Positions 18,368-27,893 of a stretch of 64,000 bases of DNA are shown in pieces (within the stretch, counting starts at the first letter, position 1; each line of letters starts with the position of its first letter). The notes beneath the pieces were generated by a model. That model saw nothing but the letters and a program-made list of their open reading frames with translations. It was not told where the DNA came from and ran no database searches. Both the position numbers and the translations under genes were made by a program. The stretch is from Pseudomaricurvus sp. HS19 (GTDB lineage: Bacteria; Pseudomonadota; Gammaproteobacteria; Pseudomonadales; Cellvibrionaceae): assembly GCF_009857815.1 (NCBI RefSeq), contig NZ_WVVW01000002.1:248001-312000 (forward strand), read 5' to 3'.

Positions 18368-19489
18368 ATGATCCTTGCACCGCGGCCCAAGACAACATCA
18401 GCTCTGCTGCTGGCCACGCTGCTCTGCCTGTGGGGCTGTGACAGCGACCAGCCCGCCACCTCCGATACCGCAGAGACCACCTCCGCCGCCGCCACCGATC
18501 AGGCCGACGCCATCAGCAACCGGCTCTGGCAGCACTTCGATACAGCAACCGCCAGCGCCATCAGCAGCGTGGTCACCCTGCAGCAAGCGCTGCAGGCACT
18601 GGCAGGCGAGCCCACCGATGCCCACCTGCAAGCGGCGCGGGACGCCTGGCGCAACAGCCATCAACAGCTGCTGCAACTGAGCCCGCTGTTTGCCCTGGGC
18701 CAGGTGCAGGCCACCCTCTTCCGCCAGCTGGACGATGCCCGCTGGCAGAGCGATGCCTGGCCCATTGAGCCGGGCTACCTGGACTACTTCGATCTCTACC
18801 GGCACAGCGGCCTGGTGAACGATATTGTGATTCCCATTGATGCCGAAGCGGTGCGCCATCAGCACGGTTTCAGCAGCGAGGCCGATGTGGCGCTGGGCCT
18901 GCACGCCATGGAGTACCTGCTGTGGGGTGAGAAGGGCGAGCGCCCCCTGGACGACTTTGTGGCTGGCTCCCCCAGCAGCGAGCAGCAGGCCAGCGGCATG
19001 ACCGCCATCGACCTGCCAGGCCATCGCCGGGTCGCCTTGCTGCAGCTGCAGGCCAACCTGCTGCTGGAAGACCTCGGCAGCCTGCAATACCGCCTCTCCC
19101 ACCCCGCCAGCGGCCTGCGCAAGGCGTATCAGTCACTGCCCCCCAGCGGTCGCCTGCAACTGTGGCAGCAAGCCTCGGCGCATCTGTTGCAGCAACTGCA
19201 AGCCGGTGGTGAGACCTCTCCTTCCCAACACGCACCTTTTGCCGGCGACAATCGCGCCAGCATCAGGGCGCAGCTGCAAGCCATCGACACGTTACTGAGT
19301 GACACCGATGAAACTACCCCGGCGCTGCTGCAGTGGCTGACGCCGCAGCACCAGGAGGGCATCGCCCGTGAGCTGCAGGCGCTGATGGAGAGCCTGGCAG
19401 ACAGCGGTGAAACCGAAGAAGATCCCGCCAACCTGCTCTCCGCGGAACAACGGCAGCAACTGGAGAAACTGAGCCAGGGCCTGAAGTAA
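18368..19489 (+). CDS. Imelysin (M75) family lipoprotein
   Basis: 373 residues. The N-terminus is a lipoprotein signal (SALLLATLLCLWGC, lipobox LWGC). The imelysin motif is visible as GLHAMEYLLWGE, with the family GxHxxE pattern, and the long helices and low-complexity ends fit. Imelysins sit on the outer membrane or in the periplasm and have been linked to iron uptake; most lack proven protease activity. It probably follows the HAD gene in the same transcript (49-bp gap). Confidence 0.85.
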   Translation: MILAPRPKTTSALLLATLLCLWGCDSDQPATSDTAETTSAAATDQADAISNRLWQHFDTATASAISSVVTLQQALQALAGEPTDAHLQAARDAWRNSHQQLLQLSPLFALGQVQATLFRQLDDARWQSDAWPIEPGYLDYFDLYRHSGLVNDIVIPIDAEAVRHQHGFSSEADVALGLHAMEYLLWGEKGERPLDDFVAGSPSSEQQASGMTAIDLPGHRRVALLQLQANLLLEDLGSLQYRLSHPASGLRKAYQSLPPSGRLQLWQQASAHLLQQLQAGGETSPSQHAPFAGDNRASIRAQLQAIDTLLSDTDETTPALLQWLTPQHQEGIARELQALMESLADSGETEEDPANLLSAEQRQQLEKLSQGLK

Positions 19490-19496
19490 AACGGGA

Positions 19497-19519
19497 GACC
19501 GGGGCACAGGGCCCCGGTC
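19497..19519. terminator. Terminator-like hairpin between convergent imelysin and rlmI genes
   Basis: A perfect 9-bp stem GACCGGGGC/GCCCCGGTC with a 5-nt loop. On the minus strand it is followed a few bases later by a TTTT stretch, so it may end rlmI transcripts as well as imelysin transcripts. Confidence 0.5.
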
Positions 19520-19563
19520 CGCAATACTCTGGCGCCTCAGCACCAGCTTTCAGGTAACAGGCT

Positions 19564-20766
19564 TCAGGGTAAATAGACGCGGGCAAATACCGCTTTCAGG
19601 TAGTCGGTTTCCGCAATGGCCGGGTGCACCGGGTGATCGGCACCCTGCCCGCCCTGATGCAGGATCTGGGCGTGGCGATCCAGGTGACGGGCAGCGCCAC
19701 GGACTATCTCCACCAGGGTGTCACGCTGCAGGTGCATACTGCAGGAGGCTGACACCAGCAGGCCATCCCGCGCCAGCAGGCGCATGGCCAGCTCGTTAAG
19801 GTGGCGGTAAGCCGCCTCGCCGGACTTCTGGTCCTTTTTGCGCTTGATAAACGCCGGCGGATCCAGCACCACGATATCAAAGCTCTCGTTTTGGGCGATC
19901 AGGTCTTTCAGCACCGCCACTGCCTTGCCGTGCAGGCCACTCATGCGTTCATCGACACCGTTGAGGGCCGCGTTCTCCCCCACCCACTGCAGTGCCTGCT
20001 CGGAGGCATCGACACAAATCACTTCACTGGCACCGGCGGCCGCCGCCTGCACGCCCCAGCCACCCACGTAGGAGAAGACATCCAGCACCCGCTTGCCCGG
20101 CGCCAGCCGCTGCAACATGGCACGACTGTCGCGGTGATCGTAGAACCAGCCGGTCTTCTGGCCAGTGGCGATGGGGGCCAGGAAGCGCACTCCGTTCTCC
20201 TCCAGCTCTGCCGCTTCCGGCACATCACCGATGGCCTCCACATACTCCGGCAGCCCTTCCGCCGCCCGCGCCGAGTGATCGTTGCGCAGCAGGATGGCGG
20301 TGGGCTTGAGGCACTGCTGCAGCGCCGCCACTACCGACTCTTTCAGCAGCTCCATACCCCAGGTGGCGATCTGCACCACCAGGTAGTCGCCGAAACGATC
20401 CACCACCAGCCCCGGCAAGAGGTCGCTGTCACCGTAGACCAGGCGATAGAAGGGTTTGTCGAAGCAGGCTTCCCGCAGCGCCAGCGCCTGTTTGATGCGA
20501 TGCACCAGCAGCGATTTATCCAGCGGGTGCGACACATCCCGGTTCACCACCCGGCCACAGATGAGACCGCCGGGATTGAGCGTGGCAATGGCCAGCGGCT
20601 TGCCCTGCTGGGTGCACACCTGCACCTGCTGGCCGGGGGTAAAATCTTTCAGCGGGGTGCGCTCCACGTCCACCTCGTTGGAGTAGATCCACAGATGGCC
20701 GCGCTTGAGACGACGATCCGCCTGTGCCTTGAGCAACAGTTGGGGCAGTGGGGATGCAGATGACAT
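19564..20766 (-). CDS. rlmI: RlmI-type 23S rRNA (cytosine) methyltransferase
   Basis: 400 residues: an N-terminal PUA domain (LLKAQADRRLKRGHLWIYSNEV) and a C-terminal Rossmann methyltransferase with VLDVFSYVGGWGVQAA as the SAM site, VVLDPPAFIKRKKDQK and the cysteine in VSASCSMHL. E. coli RlmI makes m5C1962 of 23S rRNA; RlmK/RlmO-like relatives differ slightly, so the exact target is probable rather than certain. Confidence 0.88.
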   Translation of the reverse strand: MSSASPLPQLLLKAQADRRLKRGHLWIYSNEVDVERTPLKDFTPGQQVQVCTQQGKPLAIATLNPGGLICGRVVNRDVSHPLDKSLLVHRIKQALALREACFDKPFYRLVYGDSDLLPGLVVDRFGDYLVVQIATWGMELLKESVVAALQQCLKPTAILLRNDHSARAAEGLPEYVEAIGDVPEAAELEENGVRFLAPIATGQKTGWFYDHRDSRAMLQRLAPGKRVLDVFSYVGGWGVQAAAAGASEVICVDASEQALQWVGENAALNGVDERMSGLHGKAVAVLKDLIAQNESFDIVVLDPPAFIKRKKDQKSGEAAYRHLNELAMRLLARDGLLVSASCSMHLQRDTLVEIVRGAARHLDRHAQILHQGGQGADHPVHPAIAETDYLKAVFARVYLP

Positions 20767-20888
20767 GGGGCCTCCGGCGGCGATCTGTGTGGTGGTGAAG
20801 AAGGGCGCGCATTATAGGGGAAAAGCGGCGGCAGGGGTGAACCACCTCTCGCCGCCGACTCTGCAGGCTCTGCCGGGTTGGGCGGCGA

Positions 20889-21518
20889 TTACTGACCGCT
20901 GCGCAACAGGGTCTCCTGCTGGCGCTGCGCATCGGCCCAGCGGCGCAGCTCCGGCAGCAGCTGCAGGAAATGGTGTTCGATCTCCGCCCCCCGGGCCACC
21001 ACCGCGTCACCGGCAGCGCGCAAGTCCAGCGGGTAGCGCAGGCGCTGCTCTATGGCTGCCAGTACCTGCCGGTAAGTGGTCAGTTCACCATAGCCACGAA
21101 ACAGGTGATTGTCGCGGGCACGCCCCAGGTAACGCTCTGCCCTTGCCGGCAGGCGACCACCCTGTTGCGCACTGAAGTCGTAGAAGCGCTGGCTGAACTG
21201 GTCCAGTGGCTGTTCGCAAAACGCAGCCCAGTGATGCACCAGCAGGTAATCGAAGTAGACATCCAGCGCTACACCGGCGATACGCCGCCGGGACGCCGGC
21301 AACAACTGCAGGCAGGCGCGATAGTCTTCCAGCTGCTCCACCCGGGCATCCAGCAACCGGTGCAGGCGCACACCGCCGCGCACCGCTGGTGGCCACGACC
21401 GGCCACTGCTGTCGGTCAGCGTGTCCGGCAAAGGCCCCTTGATGAAATCCCCCAGCAGGCCGCCCAGCTGCCAGTGCAGGTCGGGACCGGACAGCCAGAT
21501 GTGGGCCAGGTAGTTCAC
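20889..21518 (-). CDS. acpH: Acyl carrier protein phosphodiesterase AcpH (DUF479)
   Basis: 209 residues from a GTG start giving M-NYLAHIWLS, the conserved N-terminus of AcpH. Frame extension to 21662 would run back into gshA and is rejected. Features are GGLLGDFIKGPLP, GVRLHRLLDARVEQ and DVYFDYLLVHHW, which carry the metal-binding histidine and aspartate positions of this HD-like enzyme. It removes 4'-phosphopantetheine from ACP. It starts 10 bp after the gshA stop. Confidence 0.88.
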   Translation of the reverse strand: MNYLAHIWLSGPDLHWQLGGLLGDFIKGPLPDTLTDSSGRSWPPAVRGGVRLHRLLDARVEQLEDYRACLQLLPASRRRIAGVALDVYFDYLLVHHWAAFCEQPLDQFSQRFYDFSAQQGGRLPARAERYLGRARDNHLFRGYGELTTYRQVLAAIEQRLRYPLDLRAAGDAVVARGAEIEHHFLQLLPELRRWADAQRQQETLLRSGQ

Positions 21519-21528
21519 CGCCGGCTCT

Positions 21529-23115
21529 CTATCCCTGGCAGCAGGTGTACTGGGCGTAGTAGTTGGCGAGGTAATCCTCGAACGGCTCCCAGTGACGCGC
21601 GTCCAGGTCCTGCTGTTGTGCCAGCGAGTCGCGGGCCAGCGCCTGCATGCGTTGCAGCGCATCGCCCTGCAACGGTCGCTGACGATAGTAGTCGGCGTGA
21701 CGCAGGGACTGATTCATGGCGAAGCGGAAGAAAGTTTCGTCCCGCGATGCCATGTCGGTGAGTATCTGTGCTGACGGTGTCAACTGCGGCTGCGCCAGCT
21801 TGATACGCTGCGCCTCCACCGCCTCCGAGTACAGACTGGTGTCGTAGCTGCGATCCAGCAGCTGTGCCACCCGCAGTATGTCGTCCAGCATGGCATTGCC
21901 CCACTGTTGCACTGACTGATCACCGGCGGCACTGTGCAGGCGCATGGACGTGTCCCGCCCGCGAGTGACGATGAGGCGCTGGTTTTCCTGCGCCCGCTTG
22001 TATTTCACGCAATCGGTCTCGGGGCTGTCGCTGAGCAGGCAGTAGAGCAGGAACACATCCATGAAATCGATCTGCTGTGCGTTGATCCCCAGCGGCTCAT
22101 AGGGGTTGAGGTCTATGCAGCGCACTTCGATGTACTCCACCCCGCGATTGTGGAGAGCGCCCAACGCCGTCTCGCCTGAACGGGCGGTGCGTTTGGGGCG
22201 GATGGTGCTGTAAAACTCGTTCTCGATCTGCAGCAGGCTGGTATTGAGCTGCTTGTAGTTACCGTCGGCGTCTTTCAATCCACGGGCTGTGTAATCCGGA
22301 TGCGGTTGCGTGATAGCAGCACACAGAGTACTGAGATAGGTCTCCAGGTGGTTGTAGTCCACCACCAGTGAGTTTTGTGCACTGCTCTGGTAGCCCAGGT
22401 CACCCATGCGCAGCGAGGTAGCATAGGGCAGGTGCAGGCTGTGGGTATCACTGCCAAAGGGCACCAGGTTGTGATCGCGACCACGTACAAAGCTCTTGCA
22501 CACCGCCGGCGACGCACCGAACAGGTAGAGTAGCAGCCAGAAGGTGCGGCGGAAGTTGCGGATCAGGTCAAAGTAACGCCGGTTCTTGTAACGCTGCAGG
22601 CTGTCGCCATTACCTTCGCGCCCGTGCCAGAAGTGCCAGAACTCGTCGTTGAGGGAAAAGTTGTAATGGATGCCGGCGATGGTCTGCATGGCGCGACCGT
22701 AACGCTCACCCAGCCCCAGCCGATAGATGGTCTTCATCCGTGCCGGATTGGAGGTGCCGTAACGCCCCACCGGAATATTGTCGTCGCCGGCCAGCATACA
22801 GGGCATGCTCGCCACCCACAGGTATTCATCGTCCAGCACCTGGTAGGTGTAGCGCTGAATTTCGTCCAACTGCTTCAGCAGGCTGTCGGTACTGTCTCCG
22901 GGCGGGGTAATAAATTCCAGCAGGGATTCGCTGTAGTCGGTGGTAATACCCGGATGGGTCATGGCCGACCCCAGCGCCGCCGGGTGTGGCGTCTGCGCCA
23001 GGGTGCCCTCGCCATTGACGCGCAAACTCTCTTTCTCGAGACCTTTGTAGACCCGGGTGAGGGAGGCATGGGCAGTATCATTGAGAACTGCAAGACGTTG
23101 GGTTAGCAGTGACAA
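21529..23115 (-). CDS. gshA: Glutamate-cysteine ligase GshA
   Basis: 528 residues, close to the 518-527 of E. coli and Pseudomonas. It catalyses the ATP-dependent first step of glutathione synthesis. Signatures include LEKESLRVNGEG, TTDYSESLLEFITPP and GVEYIEVRCIDLNPYEPLGI. The start is a rare TTG at 23115 chosen because GAGG lies about 8 bp upstream and the next in-frame ATG would delete the ATP-binding N-terminus. Probably transcribed with acpH. Confidence 0.95.
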   Translation of the reverse strand: MSLLTQRLAVLNDTAHASLTRVYKGLEKESLRVNGEGTLAQTPHPAALGSAMTHPGITTDYSESLLEFITPPGDSTDSLLKQLDEIQRYTYQVLDDEYLWVASMPCMLAGDDNIPVGRYGTSNPARMKTIYRLGLGERYGRAMQTIAGIHYNFSLNDEFWHFWHGREGNGDSLQRYKNRRYFDLIRNFRRTFWLLLYLFGASPAVCKSFVRGRDHNLVPFGSDTHSLHLPYATSLRMGDLGYQSSAQNSLVVDYNHLETYLSTLCAAITQPHPDYTARGLKDADGNYKQLNTSLLQIENEFYSTIRPKRTARSGETALGALHNRGVEYIEVRCIDLNPYEPLGINAQQIDFMDVFLLYCLLSDSPETDCVKYKRAQENQRLIVTRGRDTSMRLHSAAGDQSVQQWGNAMLDDILRVAQLLDRSYDTSLYSEAVEAQRIKLAQPQLTPSAQILTDMASRDETFFRFAMNQSLRHADYYRQRPLQGDALQRMQALARDSLAQQQDLDARHWEPFEDYLANYYAQYTCCQG

Positions 23116-23236
23116 GCTGAGATCCTCAAGCGCACACCGGTATAACGGTGTGTGAGTACAGATGGGAAAACGCTGGCAGTGTCGCCACCCGCCTCAGGTC
23201 AGCGCACCAACGTCGATAATGAAGGATTATAACCGG

Positions 23237-23554
23237 TCAGGCGTTTTCCGCTGCCAGTTCGGGCTCCGCTTGCAGCTCTTCACGGCATTCACTCTCTTCA
23301 CCGGCGGCCCCGGCCACCGCCAGCGGCGGCAGGTCCTCATCCCGCAACAGCGGCAGGCCGCGATCATTCAGCGGGCACTCGAGAATTTTCATGCGCAGCG
23401 TATAGTCACGGGCATTGGTTTCAATCATGTGATTGAGCGCCTCATCGCGGTGTGCGGTGCGAAAGAGCGTCGAAGCCTCCCGGCCATCCACCCACTCGCC
23501 CTGCTTGCTGAGCAATTGCTGGTACTGGTTCTGTAGAAGAAAAACGTTGCTCAT
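23237..23554 (-). CDS. Conserved hypothetical protein, small and acidic at the C-terminus
   Basis: 105 residues, soluble, no signal or membrane segment. The N-terminal two thirds look folded (SNVFLLQNQYQQLLSKQGEW, NHMIETNARDYTLRMKILEC); the C-terminus is alanine- and glutamate-rich and probably disordered. I do not recognise a family. It lies upstream of gshA on the same strand with a 121-bp gap. Confidence 0.6.
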   Translation of the reverse strand: MSNVFLLQNQYQQLLSKQGEWVDGREASTLFRTAHRDEALNHMIETNARDYTLRMKILECPLNDRGLPLLRDEDLPPLAVAGAAGEESECREELQAEPELAAENA

Positions 23555-23661
23555 GAACCCCTCATGATTCTCCGGTCAGACATTGGATCGGCCTTGAGTT
23601 TACTTGCAATCCCGCAGCAGTGCCAACGTCACAGCCCGCCAACCTGACGAGCAGCAGGCAT

Positions 23662-23704
23662 AAAAAAACCCGGTCACCACGCAGTCTGAACCGCGCCGGC
23701 CGGG
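23662..23704 (-). terminator. Terminator of the cold-shock gene
   Basis: On the minus strand a stem closed by CCCGG/CCGGG, with a large imperfect interior, is followed at once by seven T residues (A7 at 23662-23668 on plus). It lies about 60 bp past the csp stop. Confidence 0.55.
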
Positions 23705-23762
23705 CTTCCGGAGTACCGCGACACCAGCAGCTGCCAGCGCCTGCGGCGATCTCTCAAATGGC

Positions 23763-23969
23763 TTACAGAGGAACGATCTCTTCAGCCTGAGGACCTTTCT
23801 GACCCTGGGTCACTTTGAATTCCACTTTCTGGCCTTCGGCCAGAGTGCGGAAGCCAGTGCCCTGGATAGCGCTGAAGTGCGCGAATACATCAGGACCATT
23901 TTCCTGCTCGATGAAACCAAAACCTTTGGAGTCGTTAAACCACTTAACGGTACCGGTGACTTTAGACAT
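23763..23969 (-). CDS. CspA-family cold-shock protein
   Basis: 68 residues, a single cold-shock domain. RNP1 (KGFGFIEQ) and RNP2 (DVFAHFSAI) are intact, as is [12 protein letters not shown]. It binds single-stranded RNA and DNA and acts as an RNA chaperone. The long 5' leader supports a CspA-like, post-transcriptionally controlled member; whether it is cold-induced or constitutive cannot be read from the sequence. Confidence 0.96.
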   Translation of the reverse strand: MSKVTGTVKWFNDSKGFGFIEQENGPDVFAHFSAIQGTGFRTLAEGQKVEFKVTQGQKGPQAEEIVPL

Positions 23970-24172
23970 GGATCATTTCCTATCTTCAAAAGTGTGTATG
24001 TGCTCACAGTGAGCAGTGGTGCTGAAGTGTGTTGCTAGCTACTTATGAAAACAGGACGAGGTGCCAGAGGTCTTTCCAGAAGTGGTGCCAGAGGTACTTC
24101 GAAATGTGCATAAATATTAAGGCGCACTTTCAAGCGAGGTTTAGCTTATAAAGCATCCAACTTCGCCGTCAA
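23970..24172 (-). promoter_or_regulatory. Cold-shock gene promoter and long structured 5' leader
   Basis: The minus strand has a near-consensus promoter: -35 TTGACG (24167-24172), 16-bp spacer, -10 TATAAG (24145-24150). Transcription would start near 24138, leaving about 168 nt of leader before the csp ATG, close to the 159 nt of E. coli cspA. The leader contains two 12-bp direct copies (plus-strand GGTGCCAGAGGT at 24060-24071 and 24084-24095), exactly 24 bp apart. Long leaders of this kind refold with temperature in cspA; that role here is inferred. Confidence 0.65.
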
Positions 24173-24222
24173 GCAGTTCCTGCAACCTTAACAAAACATT
24201 TTCAGCAATTTGTTGCCCCGAT

Positions 24223-24248
24223 AAAAAAGGGGGCACTGTCGTACCCCC
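24223..24248 (-). terminator. Rho-independent terminator of acs
   Basis: On the minus strand GGGGG, a 10-nt loop, CCCCC and then a run of six T residues. It lies about 20 bp past the acs stop and upstream of the csp promoter. Confidence 0.75.
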
Positions 24249-24268
24249 GCAATCGCTCGTACTTACTG

Positions 24269-26206
24269 TTAACGATTCAGACGATTTTCAATCAGCTGCT
24301 CCACCACCGATGGATCGGCCAGGGTAGAGGTATCCCCCAGGCTATCCAGTTCGTTGGCGGCAATCTTGCGCAGAATACGGCGCATGATTTTGCCGGAGCG
24401 GGTCTTCGGCAGGCCCGGCGCCCACTGGATCCAGTCGGGCTTGGCAATGGGACCGATCTCCTGCACACACAGGTTAACCAGTGCCTTTTTCAACTCATCA
24501 GTGGGCGTGACGCCGGCCATTGGCGTGACATAACAGTAGATGCCCTGCCCCTTGATATCGTGCGGAGCGCCAACCACGGCGGCCTCTGCAATATCGTGGT
24601 GCAATACCAGTGCGCTCTCCACTTCGGCGGTACCCATGCGGTGGCCGGATACGTTGAGCACATCATCCACACGACCGGTAATCCAGTAGTAACCGTCCTC
24701 ATCGCGACGGGCGCCGTCACCGGTAAAGTAATAACCCGGGTAGGTGCTGAAATAGGTTTCCACACAGCGCTGGTGATCACCGTAAACACTGCGGATCTGG
24801 CTGGGCCAGGAGGCCTTGATGGCCAGGCTGCCTTCGCCCGGGCCTTCGATCTCCTTGCCCTCACCGTCCAGCAACACCGGCTGCACACCAAAGAACGGCA
24901 GGGTTGCCGAGCCGGGTTTAAGTGCTGTGGCGCCCGGCAGCGGGGTCAGCATGTGGGCTCCGGTTTCGGTCTGCCACCAGGTGTCGACAATTGGACAACG
25001 GCTCTCGCCCACCACGCGGTGGTACCACTCCCAGGCTTCCGGGTTGATGGGCTCTCCCACCGTACCCAGCAGGCGCAGGGACTCACGGGTGGAGTTGGTT
25101 ACGTACTGGTCGCCAGCACCCATCAGGGCGCGGATCGCCGTGGGCGCGGTGTAGAAAATATTCACCTTGTGCTTGTCCACAATCTGCCAGCAACGCGAAG
25201 CATCCGGATAGGTAGGCACGCCTTCGAACATCAGGGTGATGGCGCCGTTGTTCAGCGGGCCGTAGACGATATAACTGTGACCGGTAACCCAGCCCACATC
25301 GGCGGTACACCAGTAGACCTCACCCTCTTTGTAGTCGAAGGTGTACTTGTGGGTCATGGCCGCCTGCAACAGGTAACCGGCAGTGGTGTGCAACACACCC
25401 TTGGGCTTGCCGGTGGAACCGGAGGTGTAGAGGATAAAGAGCGGATCTTCCGCTGCCATGGGTTCAGGCTCACACTGGGCCGGCATGCTGGCAGTGGCCT
25501 GGTGATACCAGACGTCACGGCTCTCGTCCCAATTCACTTCACCGCCGGTGCGTCTTACCACCAGGCAGGTGTGCACATCGGGACACTCCTCCAGCGCGCG
25601 ATCAGCGTTGGCTTTCAGCGGCACCGCCTTGCCACCGCGAACACCTTCATCAGCGGTGATCAGTACACGGCAATCGGAATCGAGGATACGCCCCTGCAGG
25701 GCGTCGGGAGAGAAGCCGCCAAACACCACCGAGTGCACGGCACCGATACGGGCACAGGCGAGCATGGCGTAGGCCGCTTCCAGAATCATCGGCATGTAGA
25801 TACAGACGCGGTCACCTTTCTTGACGCCGCGATCACGCAGGACGTTGGCCAGCTTGCACACTTCATCGTGCAGCTGCTGATAGGTCACCTTCTTGTCATT
25901 GTGCGGGTCATCGCCCTCCCAGATGATGGCGACCTGGTCGTGGCGCTGGGGCAGGTGACGATCGATACAGTTGACGCTGACGTTGAGTTCACCATCGCCA
26001 AACCAGCTGGCAGTGCCCTTGTGAAAATCAAACTCCTGCACCTGGGTAAAAGGCTTGCTCCAGGTAAGGAATTTATTGGCCTCTTCGGCCCAGAAAGCGT
26101 CAGGGTCTTCAACCGACTGGCGATACATCAGCTCGTAAGTGTGGTGATCAATCCAGGCATTGTTTGCGACTTCGCGCGCCACCGGATAGACGTGAACCTC
26201 TGACAT
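24269..26206 (-). CDS. acs: Acetyl-CoA synthetase Acs (AMP-forming)
   Basis: 645 residues. It activates acetate to acetyl-CoA through acetyl-AMP, in the cytoplasm. The ATP-binding loop is [19 protein letters not shown], later motifs are [13 protein letters not shown] and [15 protein letters not shown], and the C-terminal [13 protein letters not shown] holds the catalytic lysine that acetylation normally controls. A GGGAG ribosome site lies 6 bp before the ATG. It appears monocistronic; an inverted repeat (26262-26269/26303-26310) separates it from the MFS gene. Confidence 0.97.
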   Translation of the reverse strand: MSEVHVYPVAREVANNAWIDHHTYELMYRQSVEDPDAFWAEEANKFLTWSKPFTQVQEFDFHKGTASWFGDGELNVSVNCIDRHLPQRHDQVAIIWEGDDPHNDKKVTYQQLHDEVCKLANVLRDRGVKKGDRVCIYMPMILEAAYAMLACARIGAVHSVVFGGFSPDALQGRILDSDCRVLITADEGVRGGKAVPLKANADRALEECPDVHTCLVVRRTGGEVNWDESRDVWYHQATASMPAQCEPEPMAAEDPLFILYTSGSTGKPKGVLHTTAGYLLQAAMTHKYTFDYKEGEVYWCTADVGWVTGHSYIVYGPLNNGAITLMFEGVPTYPDASRCWQIVDKHKVNIFYTAPTAIRALMGAGDQYVTNSTRESLRLLGTVGEPINPEAWEWYHRVVGESRCPIVDTWWQTETGAHMLTPLPGATALKPGSATLPFFGVQPVLLDGEGKEIEGPGEGSLAIKASWPSQIRSVYGDHQRCVETYFSTYPGYYFTGDGARRDEDGYYWITGRVDDVLNVSGHRMGTAEVESALVLHHDIAEAAVVGAPHDIKGQGIYCYVTPMAGVTPTDELKKALVNLCVQEIGPIAKPDWIQWAPGLPKTRSGKIMRRILRKIAANELDSLGDTSTLADPSVVEQLIENRLNR

Positions 26207-26261
26207 GGTAACTCCCTATTTTTAAACTGTTATAACTATAGGGGAAATCTTAAACCAGAGG

Positions 26262-26310
26262 GGGCCGGGAGCAGAACCCTACTTTAGTAGACCAGCTTCA
26301 AGCCCGGCCC
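26262..26310 (-). terminator. Inverted repeat after the MFS gene, possible terminator
   Basis: GGGCCGGG (26262-26269) pairs with CCCGGCCC (26303-26310); a smaller palindrome CTACTTTAGTAG (26279-26290) sits inside the loop. No T run follows, so termination is uncertain. It lies between the MFS stop and the acs start. Confidence 0.35.
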
Positions 26311-26322
26311 TGTACCAGAGCC

Positions 26323-27885
26323 CTAGTGAGCACTACTCACGGCTTGCCGCGGCGGGCTCATCAGGGGCAGTAACAGCAGTGACACACCAATCGCAGCCCC
26401 CATCAGCAACTGGATATCATTGAACGTCATCATCAGCGCTTCACGACTGACCAGCTGTTGCGCCAACGCCAGCACCCGCTGATCCGAGCCCAGGCCGGCG
26501 CTGTCGAGGTAGAGGCCAGCCTGGCGGGCAAACTCCTGAAACTCCGGTCGCACCGGGTTGATCCAGTCGCTGAGTCTCGCCAGGTGCAGGTCGAAACGCC
26601 TGTCCAGCAGGGTATTGATTGCCGCCAGCCCCATGGCACCGCCCATATTGCGCGACAGGTTGTAGAGCCCGCTGGCATTACTCATCTGCTGCAATTGCAG
26701 GGTCCCCAGGGCAATGGTGTTGAGAGTGATGATCATGGACACCAGCCCCATGCCACGAATGGCCAGCGGCCAGAAGAGCTGATCGCCCGCGGCCTCCGAA
26801 CTCAACAGGCTGGCGCCGAAAAAGCCACAGGCCGCCAGCAGTATGCCGCCGGCCAATACCACCCGGGCGCCAAAGGCCGCCGCCAGCCGCCCTGCCAGTG
26901 GTGCGGTCAGGAACATGGCAATGCCGCCGATACTCATCACAGTACCGATCTGCAGGGCATTGAAATGCTGCACCCGCGCCAGGTACAGCGGGGTCACATA
27001 GACACCACCAAACAGCCCCATACCCATCACCGCTGCCACCAGGCAACCGAGGAAGAAATTGCGGTTGGCAAAGATACGCAGGTCAATCAGTGGCTGGTGG
27101 TAGGTGAGGCAACGCCACAGGAACAGCACCCCGGAGAGGGAACAGACACAGGTCCAGAAGGTGATCACCGGCTCATCAAACCAGTCATCCCTGGGACCTT
27201 CGTCCAGCACGAACTCCAGCCCCCCCAGGAACAGCGCCATCAGCACCAGCCCCCGCAGGTCTATCTGCCGGATCAGTGACGGATCGGCCTGGTCGAAGTC
27301 GGGCATCGCCGACACCAGCATAATGATGATAAGGCCCGGCACCACGTTGATCAGGAACAGCCAGTGCCAGGAGAAGGTATCGGTAATAAAACCGCCGAGG
27401 GTGGGGCCGATGGCCGGCGCACAGGTCACAATCATCCCCACCACCACATTGGCGCTGGCCTGCCGCTCCTTTGGAAAGATCATGTAGATGGAGCTGAAGA
27501 CACAGGGGATCATGCCGCCGCCAATAAACCCCTGCAGCACCCGCAGCACAATCAGGGACTGCAGCGACCAGGCGAAGGCACAGGCAAAGCTCGCCGCGGT
27601 AAAGCCTATGGCGGAAATCACAAACAGGCGCCGGCTACCCCACATACGGGCCAGGTAACCGGACAGGGGAATCATGATCACTTCGGCAATCAGGTAAGCG
27701 GTCTGTATCCAGCTGATCTCATCGGGACTGGCAGCCAGGCCAGCCTGAATATCCGACAGCGAGCTGGCCACAATCTGGATATCGAGAATGGCGAGAAACA
27801 TCCCCACCACCATCGCCACCCAGCCAATCAACAGCCGTCGCGGCACCGCTGCTGCCGGCGCCTGCCCGAGTACCGCGTCAGTCAC
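26323..27885 (-). CDS. DHA2-family MFS drug transporter (EmrB/QacA type)
   Basis: 520 residues with about 14 membrane segments. The DHA2 signatures are LDIQIVASSLSDIQAGL in helix 1, the motif-A loop GYLARMWGSRRLF and motif C CAPAIGPTLGGFITDTFSW. It would export toxic compounds by proton antiport with the membrane-fusion protein encoded 8 bp upstream. The start is GTG with a GAGGTG site. No outer-membrane channel gene is present, so a TolC-like protein from elsewhere is presumed. Confidence 0.9.
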   Translation of the reverse strand: MTDAVLGQAPAAAVPRRLLIGWVAMVVGMFLAILDIQIVASSLSDIQAGLAASPDEISWIQTAYLIAEVIMIPLSGYLARMWGSRRLFVISAIGFTAASFACAFAWSLQSLIVLRVLQGFIGGGMIPCVFSSIYMIFPKERQASANVVVGMIVTCAPAIGPTLGGFITDTFSWHWLFLINVVPGLIIIMLVSAMPDFDQADPSLIRQIDLRGLVLMALFLGGLEFVLDEGPRDDWFDEPVITFWTCVCSLSGVLFLWRCLTYHQPLIDLRIFANRNFFLGCLVAAVMGMGLFGGVYVTPLYLARVQHFNALQIGTVMSIGGIAMFLTAPLAGRLAAAFGARVVLAGGILLAACGFFGASLLSSEAAGDQLFWPLAIRGMGLVSMIITLNTIALGTLQLQQMSNASGLYNLSRNMGGAMGLAAINTLLDRRFDLHLARLSDWINPVRPEFQEFARQAGLYLDSAGLGSDQRVLALAQQLVSREALMMTFNDIQLLMGAAIGVSLLLLPLMSPPRQAVSSAH

Positions 27886-27893
27886 ACCTCACC

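Noticed and set aside
24560-26203. A 547-codon open frame opposite acs
   Set aside because: Shadow of acs; histidine- and glycine-rich without a family match.
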